Assembly (NCBI RefSeq): GCF_011038845.1
Contig: NZ_JAAKDW010000013.1
Span: forward strand, 1-64,000
From: Enterococcus sp. ZJ1622
GTDB lineage: Bacteria > Bacillota > Bacilli > Lactobacillales > Enterococcaceae
DNA: 64,000 bases
Direction: 5' to 3'
Both the position numbers and the translations under genes were made by a program. This document shows, in pieces, positions 1 through 8,239 of this stretch (positions within the stretch are counted from its first letter, which is position 1; every line of letters begins with the position of its first letter). Under the pieces are notes generated by a model, which saw only the letters and a program-made list of their open reading frames with translations, had not been told where the DNA came from and searched no databases.

Positions 1-43
1 GCGGTGAGTGATCACCGTACCGGTTCGATTCCGGTCCTCGGCA
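1..43 (+). tRNA. tRNA-Leu (3' part only)
   Basis: This is the 3' portion of a tRNA cut by the window edge. A long variable arm (GGTGAGTGATCACC) and a T-arm ending in CTCGGCA match the Bacillus/Enterococcus tRNA-Leu(UAA) pattern. No CCA is encoded. The anticodon lies outside the window, so the isoacceptor is inferred from similarity. Confidence 0.8.
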
Positions 44-52
44 TTATAATAT

Positions 53-126
53 GCGCCCATAGCTCAACTGGATAGAGTGTTTGACTACGGATCAAAAGGT
101 TAGGGGTTCGACTCCTCTTGGGCGCG
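53..126 (+). tRNA. tRNA-Arg(ACG)
   Basis: Cloverleaf with acceptor stem GCGCCCA/TGGGCGC and anticodon ACG at 87-89. The discriminator is G126 and CCA is not encoded. ACG is read as ICG after deamination and decodes CGN codons. Confidence 0.95.
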
Positions 127-135
127 TTAATTAAA

Positions 136-209
136 CGGGAAGTAGCTCAGCTTGGTAGAGCACTTGGTTTGGGACCAAGGGGTCGCAGGTTCGAATCCTG
201 TCTTCCCGA
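136..209 (+). tRNA. tRNA-Pro(TGG)
   Basis: Cloverleaf with acceptor stem CGGGAAG/CTTCCCG and anticodon TGG at 170-172. The discriminator is A209 and CCA is not encoded. Confidence 0.95.
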
Positions 210-228
210 TAATTATCAAATAAAATAC

Positions 229-301
229 GGGGCCTTAGCTCAGCTGGGAGAGCGCCTGCTTTGCACGCAGGAGGTCAGCGGTTCGATCCCGCTAGGCTCC
301 A
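229..301 (+). tRNA. tRNA-Ala(TGC)
   Basis: Cloverleaf with acceptor stem GGGGCCT/AGGCTCC, including the G3-U70 type wobble expected of alanine tRNA. The anticodon TGC is at 262-264. CCA is not encoded. Confidence 0.95.
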
Positions 302-328
302 TTTCATTTGAATAATGAATATCTTTTT

Positions 329-402
329 CGCGGTGTAGCTCAGCTGGCTAGAGCGTCCGGTTCATACCCGGGAGGTCGGGGGTTCGATCCCCTCCGCCGC
401 GA
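329..402 (+). tRNA. tRNA-Met(CAT), probably elongator
   Basis: Acceptor stem CGCGGTG/CGCCGCG and anticodon loop TTCATAC give anticodon CAT. The body closely resembles the Bacillus elongator tRNA-Met. The first pair is C-G, so it lacks the C1:A72 mismatch of the initiator. Confidence 0.9.
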
Positions 403-415
403 TTTTTAAGAGCCT

Positions 416-489
416 GGACCTTTAGCTCAGTTGGTTAGAGCAGACGGCTCATAACCGTCCGGTCGTAGGTTCGAGTCCTACAAGGTCCA
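416..489 (+). tRNA. tRNA with CAT anticodon, probably tRNA-Ile2 (lysidine type)
   Basis: Acceptor stem GGACCTT/AAGGTCC and anticodon CAT at 450-452. The sequence resembles the Bacillus CAT tRNA whose C34 is converted to lysidine by TilS to read AUA. Automatic annotation often calls it Met. The Ile2 call rests on remembered similarity, not on a covariance score. Confidence 0.8.
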
Positions 490-512
490 TTGTGGCGTTG
501 TAAGTTCCATAT

Positions 513-602
513 GGAGGATTACCCAAGTCCGGCTGAAGGGAACGGTCTTGAAAACCGTCAGGCGGGTAAAACCGTGCAAGGGTTCGAATCCCTTATCCTC
601 CT
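513..602 (+). tRNA. tRNA-Ser(TGA), copy 1
   Basis: Class II tRNA with a long variable arm, acceptor stem GGAGGAT/ATCCTCC and anticodon TGA at 549-551. The discriminator is T602, unlike the usual G73 of serine tRNAs. It is identical in the second copy at 1158. CCA is not encoded. Confidence 0.95.
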
Positions 603-614
603 TTTTAATATTAT

Positions 615-688
<74 letters not shown>

Positions 689-707
689 TTAAAAAACTAA
701 AAACACT

Positions 708-780
708 GGTTCCGTGGTGTAGGGGTTAACATGCCTGCCTGTCACGCAGGAGATCGCGGGTTCGATTCCCGTCGGAACCG
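708..780 (+). tRNA. tRNA-Asp(GTC), copy 1
   Basis: Cloverleaf with acceptor stem GGTTCCG/CGGAACC and anticodon GTC at 741-743. The bases 781-783 read CCA directly after the discriminator G780, whereas the second copy is followed by TTT. The apparent encoded CCA is probably the scar of the deletion that removed tRNA-Phe from this block. Confidence 0.95.
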
Positions 781-784
781 CCAT

Positions 785-855
785 GCGGGTGTAGTTTAGT
801 GGTAAAACCACAGCCTTCCAAGCTGTTGTCGCGAGTTCGATTCTCGTCACCCGCT
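785..855 (+). tRNA. tRNA-Gly(TCC), copy 1
   Basis: Cloverleaf with acceptor stem GCGGGTG/CACCCGC and anticodon TCC at 817-819. The discriminator T855 is normal for glycine. It is identical to the copy at 1505. Confidence 0.95.
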
Positions 856-868
856 TTTAGTTTTTTAT

Positions 869-942
<74 letters not shown>

Positions 943-966
943 TTAGTACAAAATCTTATTGGTTTT

Positions 967-1054
967 GGGGAAGTACTCAAGTGGCTGAAGAGGCGCCCCT
1001 GCTAAGGGTGTAGGTCGGGAAACCGGCGCGAGGGTTCAAATCCCTCCTTCTCCG
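967..1054 (+). tRNA. tRNA-Ser(GCT)
   Basis: Class II tRNA with acceptor stem GGGGAAG/CTTCTCC, anticodon GCT at 1001-1003 and the usual discriminator G1054. It occurs only in the first block of the duplicated segment. Confidence 0.95.
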
Positions 1055-1070
1055 TTTCAATATTTTACCT

Positions 1071-1142
1071 GGCCCGTTGGTCAAGCGGTTAAGACACCGC
1101 CCTTTCACGGCGGTAACACGGGTTCGAATCCCGTACGGGTCA
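1071..1142 (+). tRNA. tRNA-Glu(TTC), copy 1
   Basis: Cloverleaf with acceptor stem GGCCCGT/ACGGGTC and anticodon TTC at 1104-1106. Identical to the last tRNA of the operon at 1680. Confidence 0.95.
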
Positions 1143-1157
1143 TTATAAGATTTACAT

Positions 1158-1247
1158 GGAGGATTACCCAAGTCCGGCTGAAGGGAACGGTCTTGAAAAC
1201 CGTCAGGCGGGTAAAACCGTGCAAGGGTTCGAATCCCTTATCCTCCT
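1158..1247 (+). tRNA. tRNA-Ser(TGA), copy 2
   Basis: Exact copy of the gene at 513-602, with anticodon TGA at 1194-1196 and discriminator T1247. It starts the second block of the duplicated segment. Confidence 0.95.
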
Positions 1248-1259
1248 TTTTAATATTAT

Positions 1260-1333
<74 letters not shown>

Positions 1334-1351
1334 TTAAAAACTAAAAACACT

Positions 1352-1424
1352 GGTTCCGTGGTGTAGGGGTTAACATGCCTGCCTGTCACGCAGGAGATCG
1401 CGGGTTCGATTCCCGTCGGAACCG
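1352..1424 (+). tRNA. tRNA-Asp(GTC), copy 2
   Basis: Exact copy of the gene at 708-780, with anticodon at 1385-1387. It is followed by TTT, not CCA, and then by tRNA-Phe. Confidence 0.95.
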
Positions 1425-1427
1425 TTT

Positions 1428-1500
1428 GGCTCGGTAGCTCAGTTGGTAGAGCAATGGATTGAAGCTCCATGTGTCGGCAGTTCGATTCTGTCCCGCGCCA
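1428..1500 (+). tRNA. tRNA-Phe(GAA)
   Basis: Cloverleaf with anticodon GAA at 1461-1463. The acceptor stem GGCTCGG/CCGCGCC contains one mismatch, T1431 opposite C1496 (position 4:69), where related tRNAs have a Watson-Crick pair. It is present only in the second block of the duplication and is the only tRNA-Phe in the window. Confidence 0.9.
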
Positions 1501-1504
1501 TTAT

Positions 1505-1575
1505 GCGGGTGTAGTTTAGTGGTAAAACCACAGCCTTCCAAGCTGTTGTCGCGAGTTCGATTCTCGTCACCCGCT
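1505..1575 (+). tRNA. tRNA-Gly(TCC), copy 2
   Basis: Exact copy of the gene at 785-855, with anticodon at 1537-1539. Confidence 0.95.
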
Positions 1576-1587
1576 TTTAGTTTTTAT

Positions 1588-1661
<74 letters not shown>

Positions 1662-1679
1662 TTGTTTTATTTTATTATT

Positions 1680-1751
1680 GGCCCGTTGGTCAAGCGGTTA
1701 AGACACCGCCCTTTCACGGCGGTAACACGGGTTCGAATCCCGTACGGGTCA
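1680..1751 (+). tRNA. tRNA-Glu(TTC), copy 2
   Basis: Exact copy of the gene at 1071-1142, with anticodon at 1713-1715. It is the last gene of the tRNA operon. Confidence 0.95.
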
Positions 1752-1755
1752 TCTG

Positions 1756-1792
1756 AGATACTTTTTTAAGTATCTTTTTCTTTTTTTTCTGA
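1756..1792 (+). terminator. Terminator 1 of tRNA operon
   Basis: Hairpin AGATACTT-TTTT-AAGTATCT starts four bases after the last tRNA and is followed by a long T-rich tract. This is a standard intrinsic terminator. Confidence 0.85.
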
Positions 1793-1808
1793 GAGAATGG
1801 TTTCAATC

Positions 1809-1855
1809 AGCTTAGCAAAATTATCCAGTAAAGATAATTTGGTTAAGCTTTTTTC
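1809..1855 (+). terminator. Terminator 2 of tRNA operon
   Basis: A 17-bp near-perfect stem (arms 1809-1825 and 1833-1849) followed by TTTTTT. It backs up the first terminator and insulates metK from read-through. Confidence 0.8.
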
Positions 1856-1924
1856 TTTACTTAAAAAACACGAGGTATTTTTTCGCTGAAAACGTAAAAA
1901 AAACGAGCGTAAAATCATTTTATC

Positions 1925-1933
1925 TGCTATACT
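1925..1933 (+). promoter_or_regulatory. Extended -10 of metK promoter
   Basis: The sequence TGCTATACT is an extended -10 element (TGn + TATACT). No good -35 is visible. The predicted start site near 1940 falls at the 5' strand of the riboswitch P1 helix, which fits. Confidence 0.6.
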
Positions 1934-1934
1934 T

Positions 1935-2005
1935 GGTTCGTTGCAAGTTCCCGAAAGGATCCGTGAAACGGAGATGCCTTGTAACCGAATTTAACTAGGG
2001 GGAAT
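1935..2005 (+). promoter_or_regulatory. SMK box (SAM-III) riboswitch
   Basis: The leader folds like the enterococcal SMK box. P1 is GTTGCAAG (1940-1947) with CTTGTAAC (1978-1985), an internal hairpin is ATCCGTGAAACGGAGAT, and the anti-Shine-Dalgarno GTTCCC (1947-1952) can sequester the GGGGG Shine-Dalgarno at 1998-2002. The family binds S-adenosylmethionine and blocks translation of SAM synthetase. There is no terminator between it and the start codon, as expected for translational control. Confidence 0.92.
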
Positions 2006-2009
2006 CACT

Positions 2010-3203
2010 ATGGGAGAAAGACATTTATTTACTTCAGAATCAGTTTCTGAAGGCCATCCAGATAAGATAGCTGACCAAATCAGCGATGCGATCTTGGATG
2101 CAATTATAGAACAGGACCCGAATGCGCGTGTAGCGTGCGAAACTTCTGTTACGACTGGGCTTGTTTTAGTATTTGGAGAAATTTCTACGACTGCTTATGT
2201 AGATATCCAAAAAGTAGTACGCCAAACTATCAAAGAGATTGGCTACACACGTGCAAAATTCGGATTTGATGGAGATACAGCAGCTGTATTAGTTGCGATT
2301 GATGAACAATCTCCAGATATCGCACAAGGTGTAGATGAAGCACTGGAAATCCGAGATGAAGATAAGAAAGATGTATTAGATGAGATTGGGGCAGGAGACC
2401 AAGGACTGATGTTTGGTTTTGCAGTAGACGAAACACCTGAATTGATGCCATTACCAATCGCTTTAAGCCATCGTCTGGTACGTCGTTTAGCAGAATTACG
2501 CAAATCAAATGAATTAACTTACTTGCGTCCGGATGCTAAATCACAGGTAACTGTAGAGTATGATGATAACGGGCAACCTGAACGTGTAGATACGATCGTT
2601 ATCTCAACACAACATGATGATGCGGTTGACAATGAAACAATTCACCGCGATGTCATTGAAAAAGTGATTAAGGAAGTCATTCCAGCTGAGTTACTAGATG
2701 AAAAAACAAAATATTATATCAATCCTACTGGTCGTTTTGTTATCGGCGGACCTCAAGGAGATGCCGGTCTGACAGGAAGAAAAATCATTGTTGATACGTA
2801 TGGCGGATATGCTCGTCACGGCGGCGGTGCTTTTTCAGGGAAAGATGCCACAAAAGTAGACCGTTCAGCAAGTTATGCAGCGCGTTATATTGCGAAGAAC
2901 ATCGTTGCAGCAGGACTTGCACGCAAAGCTGAAGTCCAATTGGCATATGCGATTGGTGTTGCACAGCCTGTCTCAATTTCAATCAATACTTTTGGCACAT
3001 CTGAAGTACCAGAAGAAGAACTGATCGCAGCGGTTAGAGAAAACTTTGATTTGCGTCCAGCAGGTATTATCGAAATGCTTGACTTGCGTCGACCAATCTA
3101 CAGACAAACAGCAGCGTATGGACATTTTGGCCGTACAGATGTTGATTTGCCATGGGAACACACAGATAAAGTAGATGCATTAAAAGCAAGCTTAGCTAAA
3201 TAA
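2010..3203 (+). CDS. metK: S-adenosylmethionine synthetase
   Basis: Makes S-adenosylmethionine from methionine and ATP in the cytosol. The 397-residue protein has the normal family length and opens with the highly conserved [20 protein letters not shown] region. The flexible-loop and phosphate-binding signatures [10 protein letters not shown] (about residue 127) and GGGAFSGKD (about residue 271) are intact. The start is fixed by the GGGGG Shine-Dalgarno six bases upstream, which is part of the SMK riboswitch, so product feedback acts on this start codon. It is monocistronic, ended by a strong hairpin at 3213. Confidence 0.98.
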   Translation: MGERHLFTSESVSEGHPDKIADQISDAILDAIIEQDPNARVACETSVTTGLVLVFGEISTTAYVDIQKVVRQTIKEIGYTRAKFGFDGDTAAVLVAIDEQSPDIAQGVDEALEIRDEDKKDVLDEIGAGDQGLMFGFAVDETPELMPLPIALSHRLVRRLAELRKSNELTYLRPDAKSQVTVEYDDNGQPERVDTIVISTQHDDAVDNETIHRDVIEKVIKEVIPAELLDEKTKYYINPTGRFVIGGPQGDAGLTGRKIIVDTYGGYARHGGGAFSGKDATKVDRSASYAARYIAKNIVAAGLARKAEVQLAYAIGVAQPVSISINTFGTSEVPEEELIAAVRENFDLRPAGIIEMLDLRRPIYRQTAAYGHFGRTDVDLPWEHTDKVDALKASLAK

Positions 3204-3212
3204 TCGGCTGAT

Positions 3213-3252
3213 AACTGGGATGATTGCCAACAGGTAGTCGTTCCAGTTTTTT
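3213..3252 (+). terminator. metK terminator
   Basis: A 16-bp stem (AACTGGGATGATTGCC with its partner, all positions paired allowing G-U) with loop AACA, followed by TTTT. Confidence 0.88.
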
Positions 3253-3350
3253 GCTCATCTACAATTTCATAGAAGATCTGCTTCTTTTTTTTGGTCTGAA
3301 AAACTGATTGAGGATAAAGAAAAAAGCGAATAAAACAAAGGAGGAAAAAT

Positions 3351-4823
3351 ATGGAGAGAAAAACAAATGTAACATTAGTCACTATCAGTGTATTCATTGC
3401 TACTTTCATGACAGCGATCGAAGGGACGATTGTCACGACTGCGATGCCGACGATCGTAGGTTCACTTCACGGAATGGAGATCATGAATTGGGTATTTTCG
3501 ATTTATTTACTGACGAATGCGATGCTGACACCGATCTACGGCAAATTAGCAGACAAGATCGGGCGTAAGCCGATTTTTATATTTGGTACGCTATTATTTA
3601 TTATCGGTTCGTTGTTCTGTGGGCTTTCTCAAACGATGCTTGGACTGATCGCAGCCCGTGCAGTTCAAGGAATGGGTGCCGGAGCGATGATGCCGGTAGC
3701 TTTAACGATTATCGGGGATCTTTACTCTATGGAAAAACGTGCGAAAGTCTTAGGATTGAACAGTTCTGCCTGGGGGATTGCCAGTGTCTTCGGTCCGTTG
3801 GCTGGCGGGTTTATCGTAGATGCATTGAGTTGGCATTGGATCTTTTTTATCAATGTACCAATTGGACTTTTACTGATCGTACTGATCTGGCTGTACTTGA
3901 ATGAACCTGCGATCGAACGTGAAGCAAAACCGATGGATATCTTAGGAAGTTTCAGCTTGATGCTGACGCTCGTCTCATTACTCTTAGGGTTTCAGCTATT
4001 GGGAGATCAGGGAATCACACCTTTAGTGATTGGTTTATTAGTAGGAAGTCTCCTTTTACTTGGTCTTTTTGTGGCAGCAGAAAAGCGAGCGAAGGATCCA
4101 GTGATTATGCTGGATTTATTTAAAAATCCGCTTTTTGTTGTGGTGAATATAGCAGCTGCTTTAGCGAGCGGTTTTTTGATGGGAATCGATGTCTATATCC
4201 CCATGTGGATGCAAGGAGTTCTGGGACTGAATGCTGCGGTCGGAGGACTGGTATTAGCGCCTTTATCACTAGTATGGATGGTCGGCTCATTCTTAGCCAG
4301 CAAGTGGATGACTCAAATGTCTACAATCTGGGTATTGCGAATTGGTCTGCTGATTGCAGCAGTCGGTGGTGCATGGTTGTATCTGATGCCATTTCACAGT
4401 AACTTCTTATGGTTTTTTGCTATTTCGACAGTGATTGGTGTTGGCTTAGGGATCACCATGACGACCTCGACTGTGAGTGCACAAAACAGTGTCTCTCGTG
4501 AACAGCTTGGGGTAGCGACTTCATTTAATACATTAGTGCGGACGATCGGTCAGACAGTGATGGTCGCGGTCTTCGGATTGTTGATCAACGGAGTGATGCA
4601 AAGAGAACTTGCCGCAACAGAATTGACCAACGATCCAGATATCATGAACAAATTAGTCAATCCACAAACAGCAAAACAACTTGATGCAACGCTTATCACT
4701 CCGTTAAGAAAGATTCTATATGATGGCTTGCACGCGGTTTATCTAGCAGGGCTTTTACTGGTAGTCATTGCTTTGTGCTTAACATTTTTCGTTCGCAAAA
4801 AAAGTGATAGAATAAAGCAGTAG
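3351..4823 (+). CDS. MFS multidrug exporter, DHA2 (EmrB/QacA) type
   Basis: Proton-driven efflux permease in the cytoplasmic membrane. The 490 residues contain about 14 hydrophobic segments, the layout of the DHA2 family. The loop 2-3 signature GKLADKIGRKPIF (about residue 62) is the MFS motif A, and GMGAGAMMPVALTIIGD resembles the motif in the fourth segment. The start has a clear GGAGG site seven bases upstream. It stands alone with no adjacent regulator. The substrate cannot be told from sequence; drug or toxic-lipid efflux is the family expectation. Confidence 0.9.
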   Translation: MERKTNVTLVTISVFIATFMTAIEGTIVTTAMPTIVGSLHGMEIMNWVFSIYLLTNAMLTPIYGKLADKIGRKPIFIFGTLLFIIGSLFCGLSQTMLGLIAARAVQGMGAGAMMPVALTIIGDLYSMEKRAKVLGLNSSAWGIASVFGPLAGGFIVDALSWHWIFFINVPIGLLLIVLIWLYLNEPAIEREAKPMDILGSFSLMLTLVSLLLGFQLLGDQGITPLVIGLLVGSLLLLGLFVAAEKRAKDPVIMLDLFKNPLFVVVNIAAALASGFLMGIDVYIPMWMQGVLGLNAAVGGLVLAPLSLVWMVGSFLASKWMTQMSTIWVLRIGLLIAAVGGAWLYLMPFHSNFLWFFAISTVIGVGLGITMTTSTVSAQNSVSREQLGVATSFNTLVRTIGQTVMVAVFGLLINGVMQRELAATELTNDPDIMNKLVNPQTAKQLDATLITPLRKILYDGLHAVYLAGLLLVVIALCLTFFVRKKSDRIKQ

Positions 4824-4932
4824 CTTCGCGCAAAGCGAGAAATCAGGATTTATGAGAAGAGTATTCAAGAAGCTGTTCTTCAGTGACAAGGAATATTTCT
4901 TTCATCATCTCTAAATAAAGGAAGGCAGAAAA

Positions 4933-5721
4933 ATGGCATTTATTCAAGCAAACATTTATTCAAATATATTAGAAATGGAAGTCAATCTGAACGTGATTCT
5001 TCCACAAAAAACAAAAAAAGTGATCGGGACGAGTTCACAACAGGAAACAACAGATGTTCCAGTATTGTATCTGCTTCATGGGATGGGCGGTAACCACAGT
5101 GTGTGGGAACGACGCTCTTCGATTGAAAGATATGCATCCCATTATGGGCTAGCAGTGATCATGCCGTCTACGGATCAAGGCTGGTATACAGATACGACAT
5201 ATGATATGAATTACTGGACCTTTATTTCAGAAGAACTGCCTGAAATCTGCCACGAGCTGTTTCCGCAACTAACGAAAAAACGAGAAAAAACATTTGCTGC
5301 AGGGTTATCGATGGGCGGATACGGAGCCATCAAACTAGGGCTGGCAAAATCAGAAAATTTTGCTGCCGTTATCTCTTTGTCTGGAGCAGTTTCAGTGGGC
5401 AATCGAATGGATGACTTGTTGATGGTCCGAAAAGCAGCATTCTGGGAAGGGATTTTCGGCCCGTTAGATCAAGTCAAAGGATCGGTCAATGATCCGCAGC
5501 GTCTTTTAGAGGACTTGGCAAACAGTAACAAACCGGTCCCTAGAATCTATCTTGCGTGCGGCGAATCTGATTTTCTTTATCAGGCAAATGAAGAAATGGC
5601 TGCAGCTATCAGAGAAAAGGGAATGGACGTGACCTTTGAGCATGGTCCAGGCGAACATAACTGGGTGTTCTGGGATCAGTGGATTCAGCGGGCACTTTCT
5701 TGGCTGTTTACAGAAAAATAA
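4933..5721 (+). CDS. Alpha/beta-hydrolase esterase (tributyrin esterase / FrmB-like)
   Basis: Cytosolic serine esterase of 262 residues. It shows the oxyanion-hole sequence LLHGMGG (about residue 47), the nucleophile elbow GLSMGGYG (about residue 124), and late Asp and His regions (GESDFLY and GEHNWVFW) that complete the triad. The size and motifs match the lactic acid bacterial tributyrin esterase EstA and the S-formylglutathione hydrolase family, which are hard to separate. Short-chain acyl esters are the likely substrates. The gene has a GGAAGG ribosome site and is followed by a bidirectional terminator. Confidence 0.88.
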   Translation: MAFIQANIYSNILEMEVNLNVILPQKTKKVIGTSSQQETTDVPVLYLLHGMGGNHSVWERRSSIERYASHYGLAVIMPSTDQGWYTDTTYDMNYWTFISEELPEICHELFPQLTKKREKTFAAGLSMGGYGAIKLGLAKSENFAAVISLSGAVSVGNRMDDLLMVRKAAFWEGIFGPLDQVKGSVNDPQRLLEDLANSNKPVPRIYLACGESDFLYQANEEMAAAIREKGMDVTFEHGPGEHNWVFWDQWIQRALSWLFTEK

Positions 5722-5724
5722 AAG

Positions 5725-5764
5725 AGAACGATTCCGAAAAAATGATCGGAATCGTTCTTTTTTT
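5725..5764. terminator. Bidirectional terminator between esterase and tetR
   Basis: A perfect 12-bp stem AGAACGATTCCG/CGGAATCGTTCT with T-runs on both strands. It serves two convergent genes. Confidence 0.9.
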
Positions 5765-6410
5765 ATTTTTGAACACTTAATCCTAGAAGGAATGTTTCAA
5801 CACTTGTAAGAAATACTTCTTTTCCATCTACTGCTACATGGGACATGATGCTTTGTGTGAGGCCGTTTAGCTGATGATCGTTGACATACTGGCGCATATA
5901 AGAAACAGTGTCTTTCAATAGGACGTTTCCTTTGATGATTTTTTGTCTAAGCTGTTGTTCGTGCTGCTGGTCCATCAGCTGACCGACTAGAAGATTGTGC
6001 AAAGCGGAAATCGCTTGATGGCTACGCGCAACAGAAAACCCCTCGTTCACTAAAATCTGGATCATTTGCTCCAGATGTTCCAAACGGCTTGGAAAAGCAG
6101 GGACTGTGTGGATCTCTAATTCTGCGCCGCAAGGAAACTGCGTATAAAGATCGTAGTAATTTTCCATAAACTGCAGCAATTGTTCTTTCCACGGTAATGT
6201 GGGATCAGGTATCGCTAATCCATTTTCCATTGTCTCTGCCATTTTTTGCAATAACTGCTGTTTATTCTTGAAATACCAGTAAAGTGCAGGTGCTTGGACA
6301 TTCGCCGCTTTTGCTAAGCTACGCATCGAAAGCTGGGAAAGTTCCTGTTTTTCTGCCAGTATATCAAAGGCAGTCTGGATAATTGTTGCTTGTGAAAGCT
6401 TGGGTTCCAT
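5763..6410 (-). CDS. TetR-family repressor of the adjacent ABC exporter
   Basis: DNA-binding repressor of about 215 residues. The N-terminal helix-turn-helix reads SMRSLAKAANVQAPALYWYF, typical of TetR; the C-terminal ligand-binding half is divergent, as usual. Two earlier in-frame ATGs exist (up to 6449), but the start at 6410 has GAGG nine bases upstream and is preferred. It is transcribed divergently from the ABC exporter genes, and an imperfect palindrome in the intergenic region (6469-6489) is the likely operator. Role inferred: drug- or metabolite-induced release of the exporter. Confidence 0.88.
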   Translation of the reverse strand: MEPKLSQATIIQTAFDILAEKQELSQLSMRSLAKAANVQAPALYWYFKNKQQLLQKMAETMENGLAIPDPTLPWKEQLLQFMENYYDLYTQFPCGAELEIHTVPAFPSRLEHLEQMIQILVNEGFSVARSHQAISALHNLLVGQLMDQQHEQQLRQKIIKGNVLLKDTVSYMRQYVNDHQLNGLTQSIMSHVAVDGKEVFLTSVETFLLGLSVQK

Positions 6411-6468
6411 TTTTATCATCCTCGTCTGTTGCATTATCTTTTTAATCATGGTACATTTTTAGTCGGTC

Positions 6469-6489
6469 TAATTTTACAGTGTTAAATTA
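6469..6489. promoter_or_regulatory. Probable TetR operator
   Basis: A 21-bp palindrome with arms TAATTT and AAATTA and a near-symmetrical centre (two mismatched symmetric positions). It sits between tetR and the divergent exporter genes, 36 bp before the exporter start codon. Confidence 0.65.
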
Positions 6490-6524
6490 AGGCTGTCAAT
6501 TTATATAAAGGGGTGTAAATAACG

Positions 6525-8237
6525 ATGAATCTAATCTTAAGACATGCGAAAAAATACAAAGCGGCTGTTTTTATTTCGTTATTGTCTGTGGCGATCATGG
6601 TTGCTGCAGCTTTATGGCAACCAAAGCTTCTACAACAAGTGCTGGAAGCAATTATTACGGAAGACAACGATGAGATGAAAACGATCGGTATCTATCTGAT
6701 CAGTCTGGCATTGTTGGGATTAGCGGCAGGTGTGACGAACACGATTTTCTCCGCTAAAGTGGCACAAGGTGTGAGTGCAGATATTCGCGAGGAAGCCTTT
6801 CGTAAAATCCAGTCTTTTTCATTTGGGAATATCGAACAGTTTTCTGCCGGAAATCTCGTAGTTCGTTTGACGAATGATATTACGCAAATTCAAAATTTAG
6901 TGATGATTTCCTTACAATCATTATTTCGGATTCCATTTTTGTTTATCGGTGCATTCATTTTGGCTATGGCTACTTTGCCTCAATTATGGTGGATCATTGT
7001 CGCACTTATTATTACAGTATTTGTGATCACTGCACTTTCTTTTACCAGAATGGGCAAGCATTTCATGATCATTCAGAAACTGATCGATAAGATAAACAGT
7101 ATTGCAAAAGAAAACCTAGTGGGTATCCGTGTGGTGAAATCTTTTGTACAAGAAGAAAACCAGCTGAATTCTTTCAGTAAAGTCAGTGATGATCTGACGA
7201 AGCACAATATCATCGTAGGTACGCTGTTTTCAGTGATGATTCCTTCTTTCATGCTAGCTGCGAATCTAGCTGTCGTCGGCGCGATTTTCTTTGTCAGCAA
7301 TTTGGTCAAAGATGATCCGACATTGATTGGAAGCATCGCATCCTTTATGAATTATTTGATGCAGATCATGATGGCTATCATCATTGGTGGGATGATGATG
7401 ATGATGACCTCAAGAGCTGCTGTATCTTTGAAGCGGATAAAAGAAATCCTTGAAACAGAACCAGATCTAACTTATTTGGATGTTCCGGAACAAGATTTGA
7501 CCGGCTCAGTAAGATTTGATCATGTTTCATTCCGATATCCCGGTGACGAAACGGATACGTTGAAAGATATCAGTTTTTCGATCGAACCAGGAGAAATGGT
7601 GGGGATCGTCGGTGCGACTGGTGCTGGTAAATCAACCTTAGCTCAGCTGATCCCCCGATTATTCGATCCGACAGAAGGGACCGTTGAAGTAGGCGGGGTG
7701 GATTTACGAAAAGTAAATGAGAAAAGCTTACGTCATACAGTCTCCTTTGTTTTGCAAAAAGCTATCCTGTTTTCTGGAACGATCGCACAAAACCTGCGGC
7801 AAGGTAAAAAAGACGCAACACCACAGGAAATGGAACGTGCCTCAGCGATCGCACAAGCACAAGAATTCATCGAGAAGCTGACGGATCGTTATGAAGCACC
7901 AGTGGAAGAAAGAAGCAGTAATTTTTCCGGTGGGCAGAAGCAGCGGTTGTCCATTACACGAGGCGTGATCGGCAATCCCAAGATCCTGATTTTAGATGAC
8001 AGTACGAGTGCCTTGGATGCTCGTTCCGAAAAATTAGTCCGTGAAGCATTGGATCGGGAGCTAAAAGGGACAACTACGATCGTGATCGCTCAAAAAATCG
8101 CTTCAGTAGTCAAAGCCGATCGTATTTTGGTTTTAGATGAAGGAAGATTAGTCGGTGAAGGTACGCACGAAGAATTAGCAGCCACTAACCGGGTATATCA
8201 GGAAATTTTTGAAACACAAAAAGGAACGGAGGAGTAA
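6525..8237 (+). CDS. efrA: Heterodimeric ABC exporter, degenerate-site half (EfrA-like)
   Basis: Half-transporter of 570 residues: six-helix exporter domain (about 1-310) followed by an ATP-binding domain. The Walker A is GATGAGKST and the signature SGGQ is intact. The residue after the Walker B aspartate is Asp ([10 protein letters not shown]) where the catalytic Glu belongs, and the switch His is replaced (IAQK, not IAHR). Such replacements mark the non-catalytic half of heterodimeric exporters such as LmrCD, BmrCD or EfrAB. The gene lies two bases before its partner and divergent from tetR. The EfrA name rests on remembered similarity to the E. faecalis drug exporter. Confidence 0.88.
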   Translation: MNLILRHAKKYKAAVFISLLSVAIMVAAALWQPKLLQQVLEAIITEDNDEMKTIGIYLISLALLGLAAGVTNTIFSAKVAQGVSADIREEAFRKIQSFSFGNIEQFSAGNLVVRLTNDITQIQNLVMISLQSLFRIPFLFIGAFILAMATLPQLWWIIVALIITVFVITALSFTRMGKHFMIIQKLIDKINSIAKENLVGIRVVKSFVQEENQLNSFSKVSDDLTKHNIIVGTLFSVMIPSFMLAANLAVVGAIFFVSNLVKDDPTLIGSIASFMNYLMQIMMAIIIGGMMMMMTSRAAVSLKRIKEILETEPDLTYLDVPEQDLTGSVRFDHVSFRYPGDETDTLKDISFSIEPGEMVGIVGATGAGKSTLAQLIPRLFDPTEGTVEVGGVDLRKVNEKSLRHTVSFVLQKAILFSGTIAQNLRQGKKDATPQEMERASAIAQAQEFIEKLTDRYEAPVEERSSNFSGGQKQRLSITRGVIGNPKILILDDSTSALDARSEKLVREALDRELKGTTTIVIAQKIASVVKADRILVLDEGRLVGEGTHEELAATNRVYQEIFETQKGTEE

Positions 8238-8239
8238 CC

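Noticed and set aside
4824-4932. Terminator after the MFS gene (TCGC/GCGA hairpin)
   Set aside because: The stem is only four to five base pairs and no T-run follows.
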